A stretch of DNA of 64,000 nucleotides from Terfezia claveryi (Eukaryota > Ascomycota > Pezizomycetes > Pezizales > Pezizaceae), in contig WHUX01000105.1 in NCBI GenBank assembly GCA_015179025.1, positions 121,481 to 185,480 on the forward strand. Direction: 5' to 3'. This document shows, in pieces, positions 1-11,837 of the stretch (positions are counted from its first letter, which is position 1; the number at the start of each line of letters is the position of its first letter). The position numbers and the translations under genes are program-made. The notes under the pieces are model-generated. The model did not search any database and was not told the origin of the DNA. It was given only the letters and a program-made list of their open reading frames with translations.

Positions 1-27
1 GGGCAGGTCCCTTGCTAGTGTCAGTAA

Positions 28-1152
28 CTAGGCAAGGTACAGGGCTTTTCCCGACTCATCAACCTCCTCCATCCTGGATTCGGAGATGGCGTGGGCAGCC
101 ATCGAACTGTTTTTTCGGAGGGGACAAGTTGTGATGAAATGGTCCCCCTTTCCGCATGCAATGCACAAACCCTGAGTATGGCGACAGTCCCTTTCCTCCT
201 GGGTAAGACGAGGTCTACCTGCTGACAGGTCCATGGGGGCAGCCCCAAACGCTACCAGGGAGGGGTGTGCAGGCTTGTTGACCAGTGTGAGTTGGGTGCG
301 TGCTATCGGGAAGGGGGTACGGGGAGTCGAGGTCGGGAGTGTCTTTTAGGGGGCTCTTACTGCCGCTGTCTGCTGTTCTACCTAGCTAGCTTACTCAATA
401 AGTTCCTCCAGGGTCTTGGTCAGTGGGCAGTAGACCAGAGCCTTTTTCAGCTCGAAGGTAAGCCCGTCTTTGAACTGGTCGATCTTGGCTTCGTCATTCC
501 AATTGAGCTCTGCTGCCAGCCTGGAGAACTTGGCAACATAGGTTGACAGTTCATTGTGTTTTTGCTTGAGGTCTCGTAGGGCCCTGCTGGCGGTTCCTTT
601 AGGATCTGGGTCCCCGAAGGCTCGGTCCAAGATTGCCATTAGTGCCGGGATATCTACCAGATCAATCCCCGTTGCTTTAATGAAGGGCTGTACCTGGTCC
701 ATGGCCTTACCCTCCAGGAGGCCATAGACGTATGAGAGCTGGTGGTGGACAGTGGGGAACTTCGCCGAGTCCCTAGAGAGTTTTATTTGCACAGAGTTCT
801 TCCATGCTCGTAACCGGCTCCAGTCCCTATTAAACTTGGGCGGGGTTGGTAGGTCTTGTGTTTTCTGGTTCTTTGGACCATCTGCCAGGTCCAAGGCACG
901 AGTCAGTCTCCGGATGGTTATCCTTTCCTCTGCTGCATCTTCTCGAAGGAGGGTTATTTTGTCTTCGACTTCTCGGATTCGCTTTTCGGCTTTCTGAAGG
1001 TCCGCTCCTTGTTGTTCGCCAATGGCATAAGTCTCTGTGAATATTTCGATCACAGTTCTTTGGTATGCTGATAGTTCCGTCGGGTCTGATGGAATCGGAG
1101 TCGCCCTCCAGGCTGGGAATCTATCGGTGGGTAGTGGAATGCTCACGGACAT
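28..1152 (-). pseudogene. Ty3/gypsy gag, interrupted, element continues beyond window start
   Basis: The minus strand encodes a retrotransposon gag (structural capsid-like protein of a Ty3/gypsy element). I start it at the ATG at 1152, inside a longer open frame, because MSVSIPLP begins the conserved-looking part. A coiled-coil-like stretch (AEKRIREVEDKITLLREDAAEERI) precedes the capsid region, which includes the typical AFGDPDPK motif. The frame stops at 391, and a CCHC zinc knuckle (CIACGKGDHFITTC) follows in another segment at 28-234, so the C-terminal half is shifted or decayed. The protein is a different lineage from the gag at 60198, although both share the AFGDP core. Pol would lie outside the window. 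Identification as gag is solid; exact ends are not. Confidence 0.8.
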
Positions 1153-1239
1153 CGTACCGGTTGGTCTGAAAGATCCAACGTACTGTAACAAGGGCTCCGG
1201 GGACAAGGCGACCAAGGGGTACGCCGGGGCAAGGGCAAG

Positions 1240-1682
1240 GCTAGGGTGACACACACGTAGGAACGCTACGTGTGTGACTAGGGGAAAAGGCTGGGACGGG
1301 GGCAAGGGCGAGGGCGAGAGAGGCAGAGGGCAAGAGGCACGAGACATGCGGAGGCAGTTGCCACATGTGTCGGAGGGAGGCAGCTGTGCTGCAGAGTAGT
1401 TCACGAGATAAGGGGGGGTGCACAAGGGAGGTGCACAAGCGCTGGGAGAGGCAAGGTCCTGTATTGGATATACAAGACGTTGGATGGGGATCTAACGAGA
1501 GGGCGGAGAGAGCAAGCTATATATACAGGCTTCCTTCCTGGCCAAGGCCACCAGAAGGAATAAGGTTCCCGAGACCCCTTATCTCGGGAACAGAGATAAC
1601 AATGATATCAATCAACAATAACGAGAGTCGGACGGAATCCCGTCCGACTCTCAAACCTGGCTAGGAAAGGACGGTTGTGACA
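1240..1682 (-). mobile_element. Putative 5' LTR of the minus-strand Ty3 element
   Basis: Upstream of the gag start the minus strand reads TGTCACAACCG from 1682, resembling the TGTCACGG start of the LTR at 59690. It contains a TATATATAG box near 1517-1525, a perfect inverted repeat at about 1624-1653 (GAGAGTCGGACGG and its complement) and a second at 1251-1277 (CACACACGTAG ... CTACGTGTGTG). The 3' border and primer-binding site are not resolved, and no second LTR is in the window to compare. Confidence 0.45.
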
Positions 1683-1854
1683 GTCGCCTCTTTGACAACC
1701 TCAACAAACCCCTCTATTGGTATCTCCTTCCTTGCTACATTTAATACTGGAAGGTAATATTCCCTAATAGTAGTTCCGGAGAGAGTCTACTAGTAAAGAA
1801 TAGTAAGGGGAAGACACTAACAGCATCTCACTTAAGGTCCAAAACCTCCCCTTC

Positions 1855-2009
1855 TCTAGCCTGCCCCTCAAGGAAGCTCTAGGTTCGAAAACAATATCTC
1901 AACTAGATCTATACTATATTCCTCCCTGCTCTTCTTCCCTTTCTTCAACCACTTCTTCTGCTCATCTATCTCTTCCCAGTTGCTCCACATTCTTCTGGTG
2001 TGGACGGAC
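1855..2009 (-). pseudogene. LINE ORF2 C-terminal fragment, separated from its main part
   Basis: The minus strand encodes NWEEIDEQKKWLKKGKK followed by an acidic end and a stop. This matches the C-terminus of the LINE copies at 18300 (SWEELDKPEWRKEGEE) and 27520 (EELDKMEWRKEGEE). It lies directly beyond the left end of the TIR element at 2012-3831, with the rest of ORF2 beyond its right end. I infer that one LINE gene was split by that insertion. Confidence 0.65.
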
Positions 2010-2011
2010 TA

Positions 2012-3831
2012 ACGTAACCGATAAGGTCTCCGATCAAGGTTTCTGATTACATGAGATATACTAACCTTTTTTGGTAATCTCTTGGTGTAGGCAAGTGTAG
2101 AGGCAAGCGTAGTATTCAGTATTCCTTCCACCTGAATTAATATCTATGGAAACAATTACGCTCTACAATATGGCTATACTCACATCTTGCTAAAACCAAT
2201 CTAAGATCATTACCCCCTCCAGCTAATATGACCTCTCCAACATTTTCTACCCACTCTTCCTAACCTCCCACATAGGCTTAATATCAAGCGGACAAGGTTA
2301 TAAGACCTCAGAGGCCTTTACTAAGTACCTATATTCATATGAAAATAGGTTTGCTTAAACAAGCCAAAGCTAAGATACCTTAAATTATAGAGTACTAACC
2401 TGCACAAGATTAGAAATTCCAAAAGTAGTCATTATATAAATTAAACGCTTCTAATTGATGCTACCTAAACCTTCTCCTCATGTCCTTATAACAGCCTATA
2501 TCAAAGTATAGTATACAGCTATATAGAGGTTTATAATAGTCATAGGAGTCTTAAATTGCTACCTTTTGGAGTAGCCCCTTGCTCCCCTACTACCTCCCCC
2601 CCTCCTCTCACTCTCATACAGGCCAAATATTGGATAAGTGTAGCTAACAACTACTAGAAGGGCTCTCAACTATATCTTTAATTAATAGCAAAGAAAAAGT
2701 ATATATATACCAAGATAGAAAGGCACCAATTTTGACCACTACTTTTCAAAAATCTATAATTCCGAAAACTCAGCAAAACCTACTTTAAACCCCTAGGTAG
2801 ACTCTCTCCAATTCACCTGACTACACCTAAGCCTCCTCTAGCACTTCTAAAACACCAATGGAATAATAGGATAACTTTAATAGCTAAGCCTAACGCTTTC
2901 AAACCCCATATACTCCTCCCGAGTACAGCTACATATTAGATGTCTCAACGACTACAAGTACAGCTAAGACTAGCATAGGTCTTGGGAAGGTGAACTTAAT
3001 GCTACTTCAAATACTAGGTTAATATAAAGTTGGATACATACTTTAAATTAATAGGAGATTGAAGGTTAAGGTAGATGCAGGATCAATGGATGGTATCTTA
3101 GATATAATACTAGACTTTAGCTTAAATACTATATCAAATATTAAATCATCCACTGAATTCACTTTTACAGTATTAAAGTTAGCTAGATTGAGTGCTCGGT
3201 TGAATATAAGGATAATTCTGAGTATATAGTGGTTATCAAAGATTTGCAGCATCTCGGTAGTATATAGTATTATTTAAAAACAGAAATGTAGAGGGTATAG
3301 AAGTCTAAACATCGTGGGGACCTCACCATAGAGAATAAGGATGGTCTTGAGGCAGCCCTTAGAAGCATATGGGGGAGGGGTTCAGGTTAGTATAAATAAA
3401 CGAGTTCAATTCATATGATGACCACTTTTTGAATTTCGAATTTTCTGCAGCTTAGTGCCCTATAGTTTAAGGTATCCTAGCTTCGGCTTGTACAAGCAAA
3501 TCTATTTTCATATGAATATAGGTGCTTGATAAAGGCCTCCGAGGTCTTATAACCTTGTCCGCTTGATATTGAGCCTATGTGGGAGGTTAGGAGGAGCGGG
3601 TAGAAAATGTCAGAGAGGTCATATTGGCCGGAGCAGGTAATGATCTTAGGTTGGTTTTGGCGGGACGTAAGCATAGCCATGTTGTAGAGCGTAACTGTTT
3701 CCATAGATATTAATTCAGGCGGAAGGAATACTGAACGCTGTGCTTGCCTACACCAAGGGATTACCAAAAAAGGTTAGTATGTCTCATGTGATCGGAAACC
3801 CTGTCTTGATCAGAAACCCGGTCGGTCACGT
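2012..3831. mobile_element. Long-TIR DNA transposon (TA-flanked, pogo/Fot-like ends), non-coding
   Basis: About 430 bp at the left (2012 to ~2440) reappears inverted at the right (~3395-3831), including the block with ATGGAAACAATTACGCTCTA. The ends read ACGTAACCGA / TCGGTCACGT and are flanked by TA at 2010-2011 and 3832-3833, the duplication made by Tc1/mariner-type transposases. Fungal Fot1-type elements have similar ACCGACC-containing ends. No transposase frame remains; the ~950-bp centre is AT-rich. Inner TIR sequence resembles the element at 12232-14029. It sits inside a LINE ORF2. Confidence 0.8.
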
Positions 3832-3833
3832 TA

Positions 3834-5245
3834 GGGCTACATGCCTCCCTGTTTCCACATGCCTTCCGTACATCCAGCAAATAGGATCAACTGTGTTATC
3901 CAGCTTTGGATGCCAGGATTGGAGATTCCCTTTCCCTGTCCTACAATGAACATAGTTGATCCTAGCCTTCCTTCCCCACCTAATTACTCTGCCCCCCCCC
4001 TCTTACCTGCCGCTTTTCTCTCCGCCTCCCGCATTCTCTTCCATTCTTGTCTGAGTCCCCCCTCCGTGATCTGGAGATCTTCAGGAAAGAGATTCTCTGC
4101 CCCCTCCTTTGCCAAAACGTCTGCTCATTCATTGCCGAGTATTCCTACATGAGCTTTAACTCAGCCGAGCCTAACTGCCCCTGACCCAAGCTTCTCTTGC
4201 CTTTCTTTAATCCCTACTACCGCCGTCTGCAGATCTGCTGTTCTTGCCTTCCCTCTTCTACCTACCTCTCTTAATGCCGTAATCATTGCCGTTAAATCTT
4301 TCAAGATAAGTACTTTCCATTCCAGAGGTGTCTTCTCAAGAGCTTTCCTAATACCAGCGACCTCTCCATCCCACACTGTGCACATTCTTTCCAAACCAAC
4401 GCTTCCCTTCTTGGTTTCCCCTTCCGAACACCAGCCCCCACCGACCCTACCTTCCTCACTCATGCTGCCATAGGTATAAATCACCACTGAATCCTCTTTA
4501 ACTCCCACAATTTTCCTAATCCACCGATCTGATTTATCATCCCTGGATAGACCCAAATCTTCTACTAGGACCTTCACCTTCGGACACGTCCCTCTGCAGG
4601 TTAGTTTCTCAGTTCCTTCTTCCTTAATCCTCCCTGCCATGCTCCGGATCACTGTTATCACTGATGTGAATCCATCCTTTTCTGGGAAAGGCTCTCCAAA
4701 ATAGTCCCATGCCCTACCGTCCTCAATGTTCCTCCCCAGTCTACCATTACCGCGCCATAGATTCCCCACTACTGAGGGATCACGCATCATTTTTCCCATT
4801 AGTCTGGCTTGTGCTGTATTCATTACCAATCTTGGGCTCTCAACCCCTGCAATCTGGCTTACCAGCTCGTGCCTGGAACCATGTGTTGCATTAACACACT
4901 TTTTGACCGCTTGGTATTGTAGCTTTTCGAACTCTCCTCCCAATCCTTCTGGCCTCCAGCCCAGCTCTGAACCCCACAAAGCTACTGCCCTGATTATTCC
5001 CGTATAGGCTGCCCTCCAGCTGTAGCACTCATGCCCCAGTTCGAATTGCCTAGGCCATTCAGCTGCCCCAGCATCTTCCGATCTTTCTCAATTCTGCACT
5101 TCCAATGCTTCTTGAACGTTAAGCCTCCGGATGACCTCCGTTTTACCTCATGGCGTCTGGATGTCGTGATGACCTCCCTTCTGTATATGGCATCTGGATG
5201 ACCTCCCTTTAGTATATGGCTCCTGGTATCTCTGGTGTCTTCCAA
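3834..5245 (-). pseudogene. LINE (Tad/I-type) ORF2: end of RT, RNase H, C-terminal zinc region, decayed
   Basis: The minus strand holds the 3' half of a non-LTR retrotransposon ORF2. The 272-codon open part (4979-4161) carries the post-RT domain (LWGSELGWRP-like, then ARLMGKMMRDPSVVGNLW) and an RNase H domain. The usual TDGS catalytic motif reads TYGS, so the first catalytic Asp is lost. Just downstream the His motif VKAHVGILGNE is followed by a TGA where an Arg codon (CGA) is expected. The frame then continues into a degenerate Cys region up to 3840, where the TIR element interrupts it. The 5' side (4994-5245) is frameshifted. Decay changes are RIP-like. LINE identity is secure; the clade name is inference. 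Confidence 0.8.
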
Positions 5246-5616
5246 ACGCCCAGGCGCGCGTTCAACCCCAACCCTTGTGGGTGGCTTGGTACTCTAACCT
5301 GGCCTTAGTTGTTCAGTCCGGAATGGATGGAGCTTTAGCCCCCCTACAATAGAAGCCTATTATGCCCAATGAAGCATGCCGCAAAGAAGCATTGCAAACG
5401 TCAACAGTATTGTGAAATGTTTATATACATAAAAGTCTACCCCATCGGAGGCAGTGCCAGAACCTCCGTCCACCTCCGCATATTGCGGGGCAACCGCTGC
5501 CCATATTGCCTCCCACCAACGTAGACCCATCAATCACAGTACACATCGGAGCCGTGGAAAGAGACATTGGAGCTGTGTAAATGGAGACATTGGAGCCATG
5601 GAAACTGCTGATGAAC
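5246..5616. other. No gene seen; short imperfect repeats
   Basis: No convincing reading frame. At 5545-5605 the phrase GGAGCCGTGGAAA / GGAGACATTGGAGC is repeated three times, imperfectly. Confidence 0.4.
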
Positions 5617-5852
5617 CCTGTGAGATAGGTTAGTTATGCGTGCACTTTTGGGAGGTCTGACAATGCTCTCACCTATATCACCTGAACTTGCTCGCTCGCT
5701 TCCAGACGCCTGTGATAGAGGTTAGTTGGGCGCGCACATATCGGAGGTCTGGTAATGCTCTCACCTATATCACCTGAACCTGCTCGCTCAGAAGCCTGTG
5801 AGATGGGTTAGTTACGCGTACACTTGTAGCAGCCTGGCAATGCTCTCACCTA
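5617..5852 (+). repeat. Tandem repeat, ~86-92 bp unit, about 2.6 copies
   Basis: Three successive units start with GTGAGATAGGTTAGTT (or close variants) and include AATGCTCTCACCTATATCACC; the third is truncated after TCACCTAGATC. Units differ by point changes, so the array is old. From 5853 to 6185 no gene is visible. Confidence 0.75.
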
Positions 5853-6185
5853 GATCGAAGCTCATGGTTGTTGTTGTGGTTGCAAATCCTAATGGTCTTC
5901 AGAGGTATGGTACCGTGTGCCAGCGGCAGCTGCCAGGTATTGGGAGGCAGGGAAATTAGGGGTGCACCCGACTAGGTGGGGTTAACCTCGCCTGCAGCTG
6001 CCGGCTTGGCCATGCCAGCTTAGAGTGGAATTACCCGCTAGCGTGGTCACACGGCTAAGGCGTGCACTATGCCTGTGCAGGTAATAGGCTTATTCGGGCC
6101 AGCTCCCTACCGGAACTCCTCCATTCGGGGATGTATCTGGAGTTGATACATTTGCGGCCTCTATAGATGTATGGAATTCAGACGT

Positions 6186-6372
6186 TTCAGGCTTGTTCAT
6201 ATTGGGTGTTTTCATACTTATTCGGATTGTTCATATTGAGTATTGTCGGCTTGTTCACATTGAGTGTTTTCATGCTTATTCGGCTGTTCAGATTGTGTGT
6301 TTTCATACTTATTCGGCTTGTTCACATTGTGTGTTTGCATGCTTATTCAGCTTGTTCATATTGAGTGTTGTT
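6186..6372 (+). repeat. Minisatellite, ~40-44 bp unit, 4-5 copies
   Basis: Units of the form TTATTCGGCTTGTTCA-ATTG-GTGTTTTCATAC repeat through the segment. All three forward frames are nearly open, giving Cys/Tyr/Ile-rich translations, but this follows from the repeat and is not evidence of a protein. Confidence 0.75.
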
Positions 6373-7424
6373 CTCATGTTCATGACTACATATCAAGAGA
6401 TACGGAGGTGGAGCAAAGAATTTCAAGGATGGAGAGGCTGCGGAATATTCTGACCTTCAAAAACCACATGAGGAGGTACTTCAATACTTCAAGTTTGCAG
6501 TGCTAAGAATATAGCTACATTAAGGCTCTCAAATGGCTCAAATTCCATGCCGAGAACGCTGATTTGCACAGCGTGAAAAGTATCATTACATTTTTCACTA
6601 TTTGCAGTATGCATGGCCCTATATACAGTGAACGACTTGTGTCTATACTAATAGAGGTTATAGGGGGGAACTATAGGGAGCCTATCGTTGCTAGTAGCAG
6701 TTAACTAGTTATGGTAGTAGTGGTAGCCATGGTGAGAGGGGAGGTCGTGGCAGAGAGGGGGGTTTGTATAAGGTTTTGAGGTTGCGAGAAGTGTAGATTT
6801 TTCGAGTGTTTTTTTACCAATATTCATTGTTCTCATTGTTGGGATATTGCAACGGACGGTGGATATATAAAAAGTTACTGCATGGAGTAGGGGACCCATG
6901 TCGATCGTCACGTGGGTGTCGATCGTTACGCAATTTGTTACTCTATTTCCTGATGCAGGTTTTTGTGCGGAGGTGTCAGGACGGGCATGGGACGCAAAAG
7001 TTGTGACGGAAAAAAAGTTGTCGGTGTATCCTGACGCAGATTTTTTTCTGCTGATGCACTAGTCCTACTCGAGGGGTGGCCGTAAGAGATATTGAAGATT
7101 CAGGTGCTACAGAGGGTTTAGGGTAGTTCGGAGTGGGCTGGAAAATTGTTAAACTCGACTTTTTCGAGATAGAGGTATTGGAATGTTACTGCATGTGGCA
7201 GGGGAGCCCGGTCGATCGTCACGTTTGTTGCTCTATGTTAAGTAAATAGGGGAGCCCAAATTCCATTCTCACTCGTATTCGGCCAAATGCAATCTCCAAA
7301 ACCTGAGCCTGTGACGAGAGACCCGTGCCGTGGGGATCCTTCCAAATTCTTATATGTATCAGCTACAAACGCCACCTTTTAAGGTGAATAGTCGTATTAT
7401 TCTGATCTTCCCCTCCTACAAATA
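6373..7424. other. Region upstream of the secreted-protein gene; one dispersed direct repeat
   Basis: No gene. A ~45-bp direct repeat occurs at 6868-6913 and 7181-7225 (GTTACTGCATG...GTCGATCGTCACGT). GTCAGGACG / TCCTGACGCAGAT motifs near 6975 and 7033 resemble those clustered at 38030-38410. The last few hundred bases should hold the promoter of the 7425 gene, but I cannot assign elements. Confidence 0.4.
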
Positions 7425-8545
7425 ATGATTTCCCCAATACCCGTTCTCACAGCAGGCCTGCTGCTGCTAAGCAGCTTCTCCTCCGCAGTACCCCAGCCCA
7501 AGAATATGGAAACCAACCCCGGTCCCATCAAGGAGGCAGAGATCGGCCCAGCCGGTGAAATCCTCGTCTACCATGCTGTTCAGAAACGGCAGACATATGG
7601 AAAAGAAGATAAAGGCCGCAAGGGATTATTGGAGCTCCTGAAGCAGCGACACCAAGGGGCGTTTTGTAAATTGTATATTAATCTCTTCCCTGTTGTAACA
7701 CAACATGCCACGGTCACGAGCTGTGGGAATCAGAATCGAGAGTGTCTTCCGACGACGATTACCAACACCATAGACGTTACTCAAACTGTCACTAATACCG
7801 TCACCGCAAATACGCCGACTGGTCAGTACCTATTCCGCTGTCCCCATTATATATATCTGACCAAAATAAATCAGTGACTGACGACGAAATCTCATCCACC
7901 ACCACCACCGTCACTCCCACTACAACCATCACCTCCACTGTCGGCGTTCCCCTGACTGGTACCGCCGCGGCCAAACGTGCCATCCATCCCGCCCCATTTC
8001 TTGATGACTACAAACCCGCACAAATTTCCTCCGCCTGCTCCGTCCTCATCCAAAGCCTCATTCACGCAACAACCATCACCATAACACATACCGTCCCAGG
8101 CACAATCAAAACCACTACCATCCCCTTCACCACCACCGTCGCAACTAACACCGTTACCACAACGGCCACCCCTCCCGCAGTCACCATCACAGAAATCGTT
8201 GCTACAACTACTGTAATCATCACCGCCTCAACCGTCACGCAGACGACTACAATTTGTCCAAGTGCTACCAACGGAATTAGTGGAATTTCAGCCGACCCCA
8301 GTGGGAGCCTAACACATGTGAATGCAGCGAATGAGGTCGACTGCTGTACGGCGTGTATTGTGAATGGACCTGGGTGTGTCGGGTGGGCGTTTTTGGGAAG
8401 TGGGAACTGTTTCTATGGAACAGTGTCGTCGCCGCAATCAGGGACGCCGACACCCCAGTGTCCCTTTGGGAAGGGAAGTTTTAGTTTGTTTTCTGAAGGA
8501 CCGGAGGACTTAGCGGGAGGTCCGGGTCCATGTTTTTCAGGTTAG
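7425..8545 (+). CDS. Secreted Thr-rich protein with C-terminal Cys-rich (apple/PAN-like) module
   Basis: Two exons, 7425-7821 and 7875-8545. The 53-nt intron has a GTCAGT donor, a CTGAC branch site and a TCAG acceptor, and joining restores one frame. The protein starts with a signal peptide (PVLTAGLLLLSSFSSAV). Dibasic KR sites follow, and then a long Thr/Val-rich stretch built of TTTTVTP / TITHTVPGTIKTTT-like runs, expected to be heavily O-glycosylated and wall-associated. The last ~75 residues hold paired Cys motifs (VDCCTACIVNGPGCVGWAFLG ... CPFGKGSF ... GPCFSG) with the spacing of apple/PAN-type carbohydrate- or protein-binding domains. This domain call rests on pattern only. It is the best host gene in the first half of the window, with GC-rich coding DNA unlike the AT-rich TE relics around it. 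A further intron near 7671 is possible but not needed. Confidence 0.8.
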
Positions 8546-9134
8546 TGATGGGTTTAGATGATATATTGTGCGAAAGGATATCCGGGTGGAAATGCTGGGT
8601 AGATATGTGATTATATTGTCAGTATTACAATTTAAAGACCCAATATCGAATTCAATTCTTTGCCTCTGCCAGGACTCTCATCACTGAGGTCTCAAATAAT
8701 CTTTCAACTAGATGATAAAGAAGCACAAGTGGAACAACCCGGCCTCAGCTTGCAAGAAAGAGATTCCTCGTCTAGGACATGATCACTTATTTCAAAGATA
8801 CGCACCTTTTTGTTGGTAGGTTGTGGGAACAAAAGGCAGTTTTCAGATTCCTGTACTCCCAGATCTGCAACCCAAGTATCGCCTGACTATTCAATTGATT
8901 ATACAGCATAACCCCCCACATTCCCACTGGCGACCCTTCCACAAGAATCCAGTTTCTTCTCCTGCCGTCCACCAATGTCTGTTGTACAACCAAGCCTCGG
9001 ATTTGGAAAAATGTCGTTCATGGGCGAATACTGTTCTTCCGGTGACTAAAATTCAGAGATCACTTCCCAGACCATTGCTGTGGAGGAAAATAAGGATATG
9101 GTTAGGCTCTTCAAGTTGCGCAGTTGCGCTCATT
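8546..9134. other. No gene seen
   Basis: Only short overlapping frames on both strands. It would include the 3' UTR of the 7425 gene. Confidence 0.4.
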
Positions 9135-9822
9135 CTACCCAGAACATATCATGAGGTACCTACATAGCCACCAACTCCACGGACAATGCCTTTCTCGTCG
9201 GGTGTTGCATCCCCATCCTTGACAACATTCTCCATTATCCTCCCTATTTTTTCTACCACCTCCTTTGCCATCATCTTTCCTTCCCAACATCCCACCACAA
9301 ACTCCTCCATTCCGGGCACCCTCAGGAACCCTATACGCTCTTACGTACTCCACAATCGGAAACTCCCCTAAGCACAGCTTCTCACAGAATTGCATAAATA
9401 TCTGTGGCTGCATCTATCCCTTCACATGCCATCCGTAATCTTGGATGACTATACTCTTCTGGATAATATGTTGTAAATCCCCCAAATAATTCCTTTGGCA
9501 CAAATGATACACGAGGCCAAACTCCTCATCCTCCTCGTTATAATCTGGGTTTAGACAGCGCGCTCCGACGAAATTGAAAAGCTTGCACCAGAGATCCTCC
9601 GTGAGCCAGAGGGACCCTGCACGGACATTTCTGTGGAAAATCGGAGTTGGAGCGCGTGGTGGAGGAAAGTGAGGGATTTGGCAAGCTGTAGGCACCAGGT
9701 GAGAGGGGGGTATGGATAGAAGGAGGAGTATCGTTCTCTGACTTCGCCAGAGGGGAATGTCTTGAGCCAGTAGGGAAATTCGCAAAGAGGTCAGACGGAG
9801 TGGTATTTGTATAATAGGCCAT
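9135..9822 (-). pseudogene. Unrecognised minus-strand gene or gene relic in at least two frames
   Basis: An ATG at 9822 opens a Pro/Ser-rich frame (MAYYTNTTPSDLFANFPTG). Around 9640 the plausible coding frame changes, continuing as LWLTEDLWCKLFNFVGARC to a TAG at 9414. After that single stop the same frame goes on (QIFMQFCEKLCLGEFPIVEYVRAYRV) to 9135. The frame switch could be an intron with weak sites or a frameshift; the in-frame TAG argues for decay. The middle part has coding-like character (acidic DYNEEDEEFG, aromatic residues). I do not recognise the family. Existence as an ancestral gene is moderately likely; function unknown. Confidence 0.3.
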
Positions 9823-11237
9823 ATTTATACTGAGTGGCTGGTCCGAAGCATCTGAATGAGGAATATTTATGTGTTAGGTCGATCATCAGCTCTAAACGGG
9901 ATTTTGATAGACACGTATACATACCTCAGTATTTTCCCATCCACCTCTTCAACCCGCATGACAACCCTTTGTGCGGGCCTCTCCGACACAAATGCAGTGA
10001 TCCCTTCCTCTCACCGACATAATCTTCTTCTGGGCAATCAAATAGGTCCCATGCTTCGCGGAGATCCATATATATGTATTATTAACTTCTCCTTGGGATT
10101 AATCGCACTCTTTTCCACTCCCATTTCCCTTTCATCAGTGTGTTATATGTGTTATCGATGATGCAGGAGATGGACCTCGGCAGGCCCCCGCCGGGGCTAG
10201 AATAGCAAAGGGCTGGCTGATCATTCGGTGACACACTGTGCCGAGGAGGTTGTTGAGAATTCCTCTGAGGAAGGTTCCGTAATTTCAAGGGGCTTGAGTT
10301 GGTGGGCATGGCTAGCGAACCATGACGCCGTCATTTCTCACGTCATTTCTCAGATCTCACGTGATCTTGGGTATGATGACGTATGTACATACTTCTTTAT
10401 TGATGGGATACAAGAACCTGTATTCCACAACATATGAACAAGTTGATGCGTATCGTGTTGGAACGGTAATCTTGCAGCGACATGGTCGGGACCGCAGGAT
10501 GCAGGGATCAATGGTTAGGGGTTATGTGATTGCCTTTCTATATGTTTTTGTGTGACTGTTGTTTTATTGTTCCATGATGTACATACGGCACTCTGTCAGA
10601 GATCTCTACCATTGGATTGATCATACTCTTCTCACGTTTTTACATATCGCCTTTCTGCAAATTAACATGGGGGTTCTGAAGACGAAAAAGACGCAGCTTC
10701 AAGTCCTTCAAGAGCAGTCTTATAAGCAATCACTACGTACATCAGGAATGCCATCCGGATCAGAATCTGACTCATGCAACGGAGCGGGACTCATAGTTAC
10801 ATATCTACAATACGCTGCTCCTCCTCCTTCTAATCTCAACTACTTCATCCATGGAATTAATAAAATCAGGAAGGCTAGCTCGCAGGAAACCAGGATGAGC
10901 AACTCGAATGCAATCACAAATCTCATGACACTTGTAGCAATTAGATAATAATTGATCTAGTACACACAGTTATAGATGAGTAGAATAAGACTTTGTATGC
11001 CTAATTCTAATATGAATGTGTTGAGTAACAATTCACGAAATGCGGGTAACATATGCGGCTCCAGCAACACCTACCACAATGTCCCTGCTCACCGAGGCCC
11101 AATAGTAGGCTTGGAACTACGGGCGGACTGTATCATGGCGCTTAGGGATATTAAAAAGCATGGGCGCTTAGGGATGTTGGAAACCAAGGACCCTTAGAGA
11201 TATTGGAACCTCGCGGAGATTCCATTCAAGGATCCCC
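9823..11237. other. No supported gene
   Basis: The longest frame (10559-10948, plus) shows no recognisable domain and no good coding bias. GC varies. I see no repeats or RNA genes here. Confidence 0.4.
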
Positions 11238-11292
11238 AATACTACCCTCTTGTACTCCCTCCCCAAATACTACCCTCTTGTACTCCCTCCCC
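11238..11292 (+). repeat. 28-bp tandem duplication (two copies)
   Basis: AATACTACCCTCTTGTACTC plus CCTCCCC occurs twice back to back without a mismatch, so the duplication is recent. Confidence 0.85.
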
Positions 11293-11459
11293 ACGCAGCT
11301 TCCTGTACCTTAGCCGTACTAAATACAATACGCTCCTCCTGGGAAGGTTACCTCATTACATATCGATCTACCTATACCACAGTCATAGTCATAGTAGCGC
11401 TCCCTGGAGCCGTCCATAGTCATTGGCTACTCTGGCTGGCAGCTGTTGCCATCCAATCA

Positions 11460-11546
11460 GCGACTTTAGCTCAGTTGGGAGAGCGTCAGACTGAAGTTAT
11501 TCAGTCCAATATCTGAAGGTCTTGTGTTCGATCCACAAAAGTCGCA
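11460..11546 (+). tRNA. tRNA-Phe (GAA) with a 14-nt intron
   Basis: The acceptor stem GCGACTT pairs with AAGTCGC, followed by discriminator A. The D-arm (TAGCTCAGTTGGGAGAGC, an A box), anticodon stem TCAGA/TCTGA and T-arm (GTTCGATCC, a B box) are all present. The anticodon GAA is at 11493-11495. The intron (11497-11510) follows base 37 as in other eukaryotic nuclear tRNAs; removing it restores a 7-base loop. A T6 run follows. It faces tRNA-Cys at 11838. Confidence 0.95.
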
Positions 11547-11552
11547 TTCTAA

Positions 11553-11558
11553 TTTTTT
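11553..11558 (+). terminator. Pol III terminator of tRNA-Phe
   Basis: A T6 run starts seven bases after the mature 3' end of the tRNA; T4 or more on the coding strand ends Pol III transcription. Confidence 0.8.
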
Positions 11559-11837
11559 ATTTTCTGTTTTGAAATTTCATTATTACTGGGGGTTAGAAGG
11601 AGCCGAACCTAAGATCATAGACGTTCTCCGCCACACCCTAACCAGACTTACCACACCCTTCTTACTACCAGAAAACTGAAAGGAATAAGCTTGAAGTGCC
11701 ATATGGGAATCAATTTTTACGAGAGGCCGGTGGCCACCAGAATAGGAGGGAATCATGAGTTTTCAAAAAAAAAAAGAATTAAGGCTGCGCAATAATCATA
11801 ACATATAGAAGAGGTGCTTGGAAAAAGCAAAAGGTTA

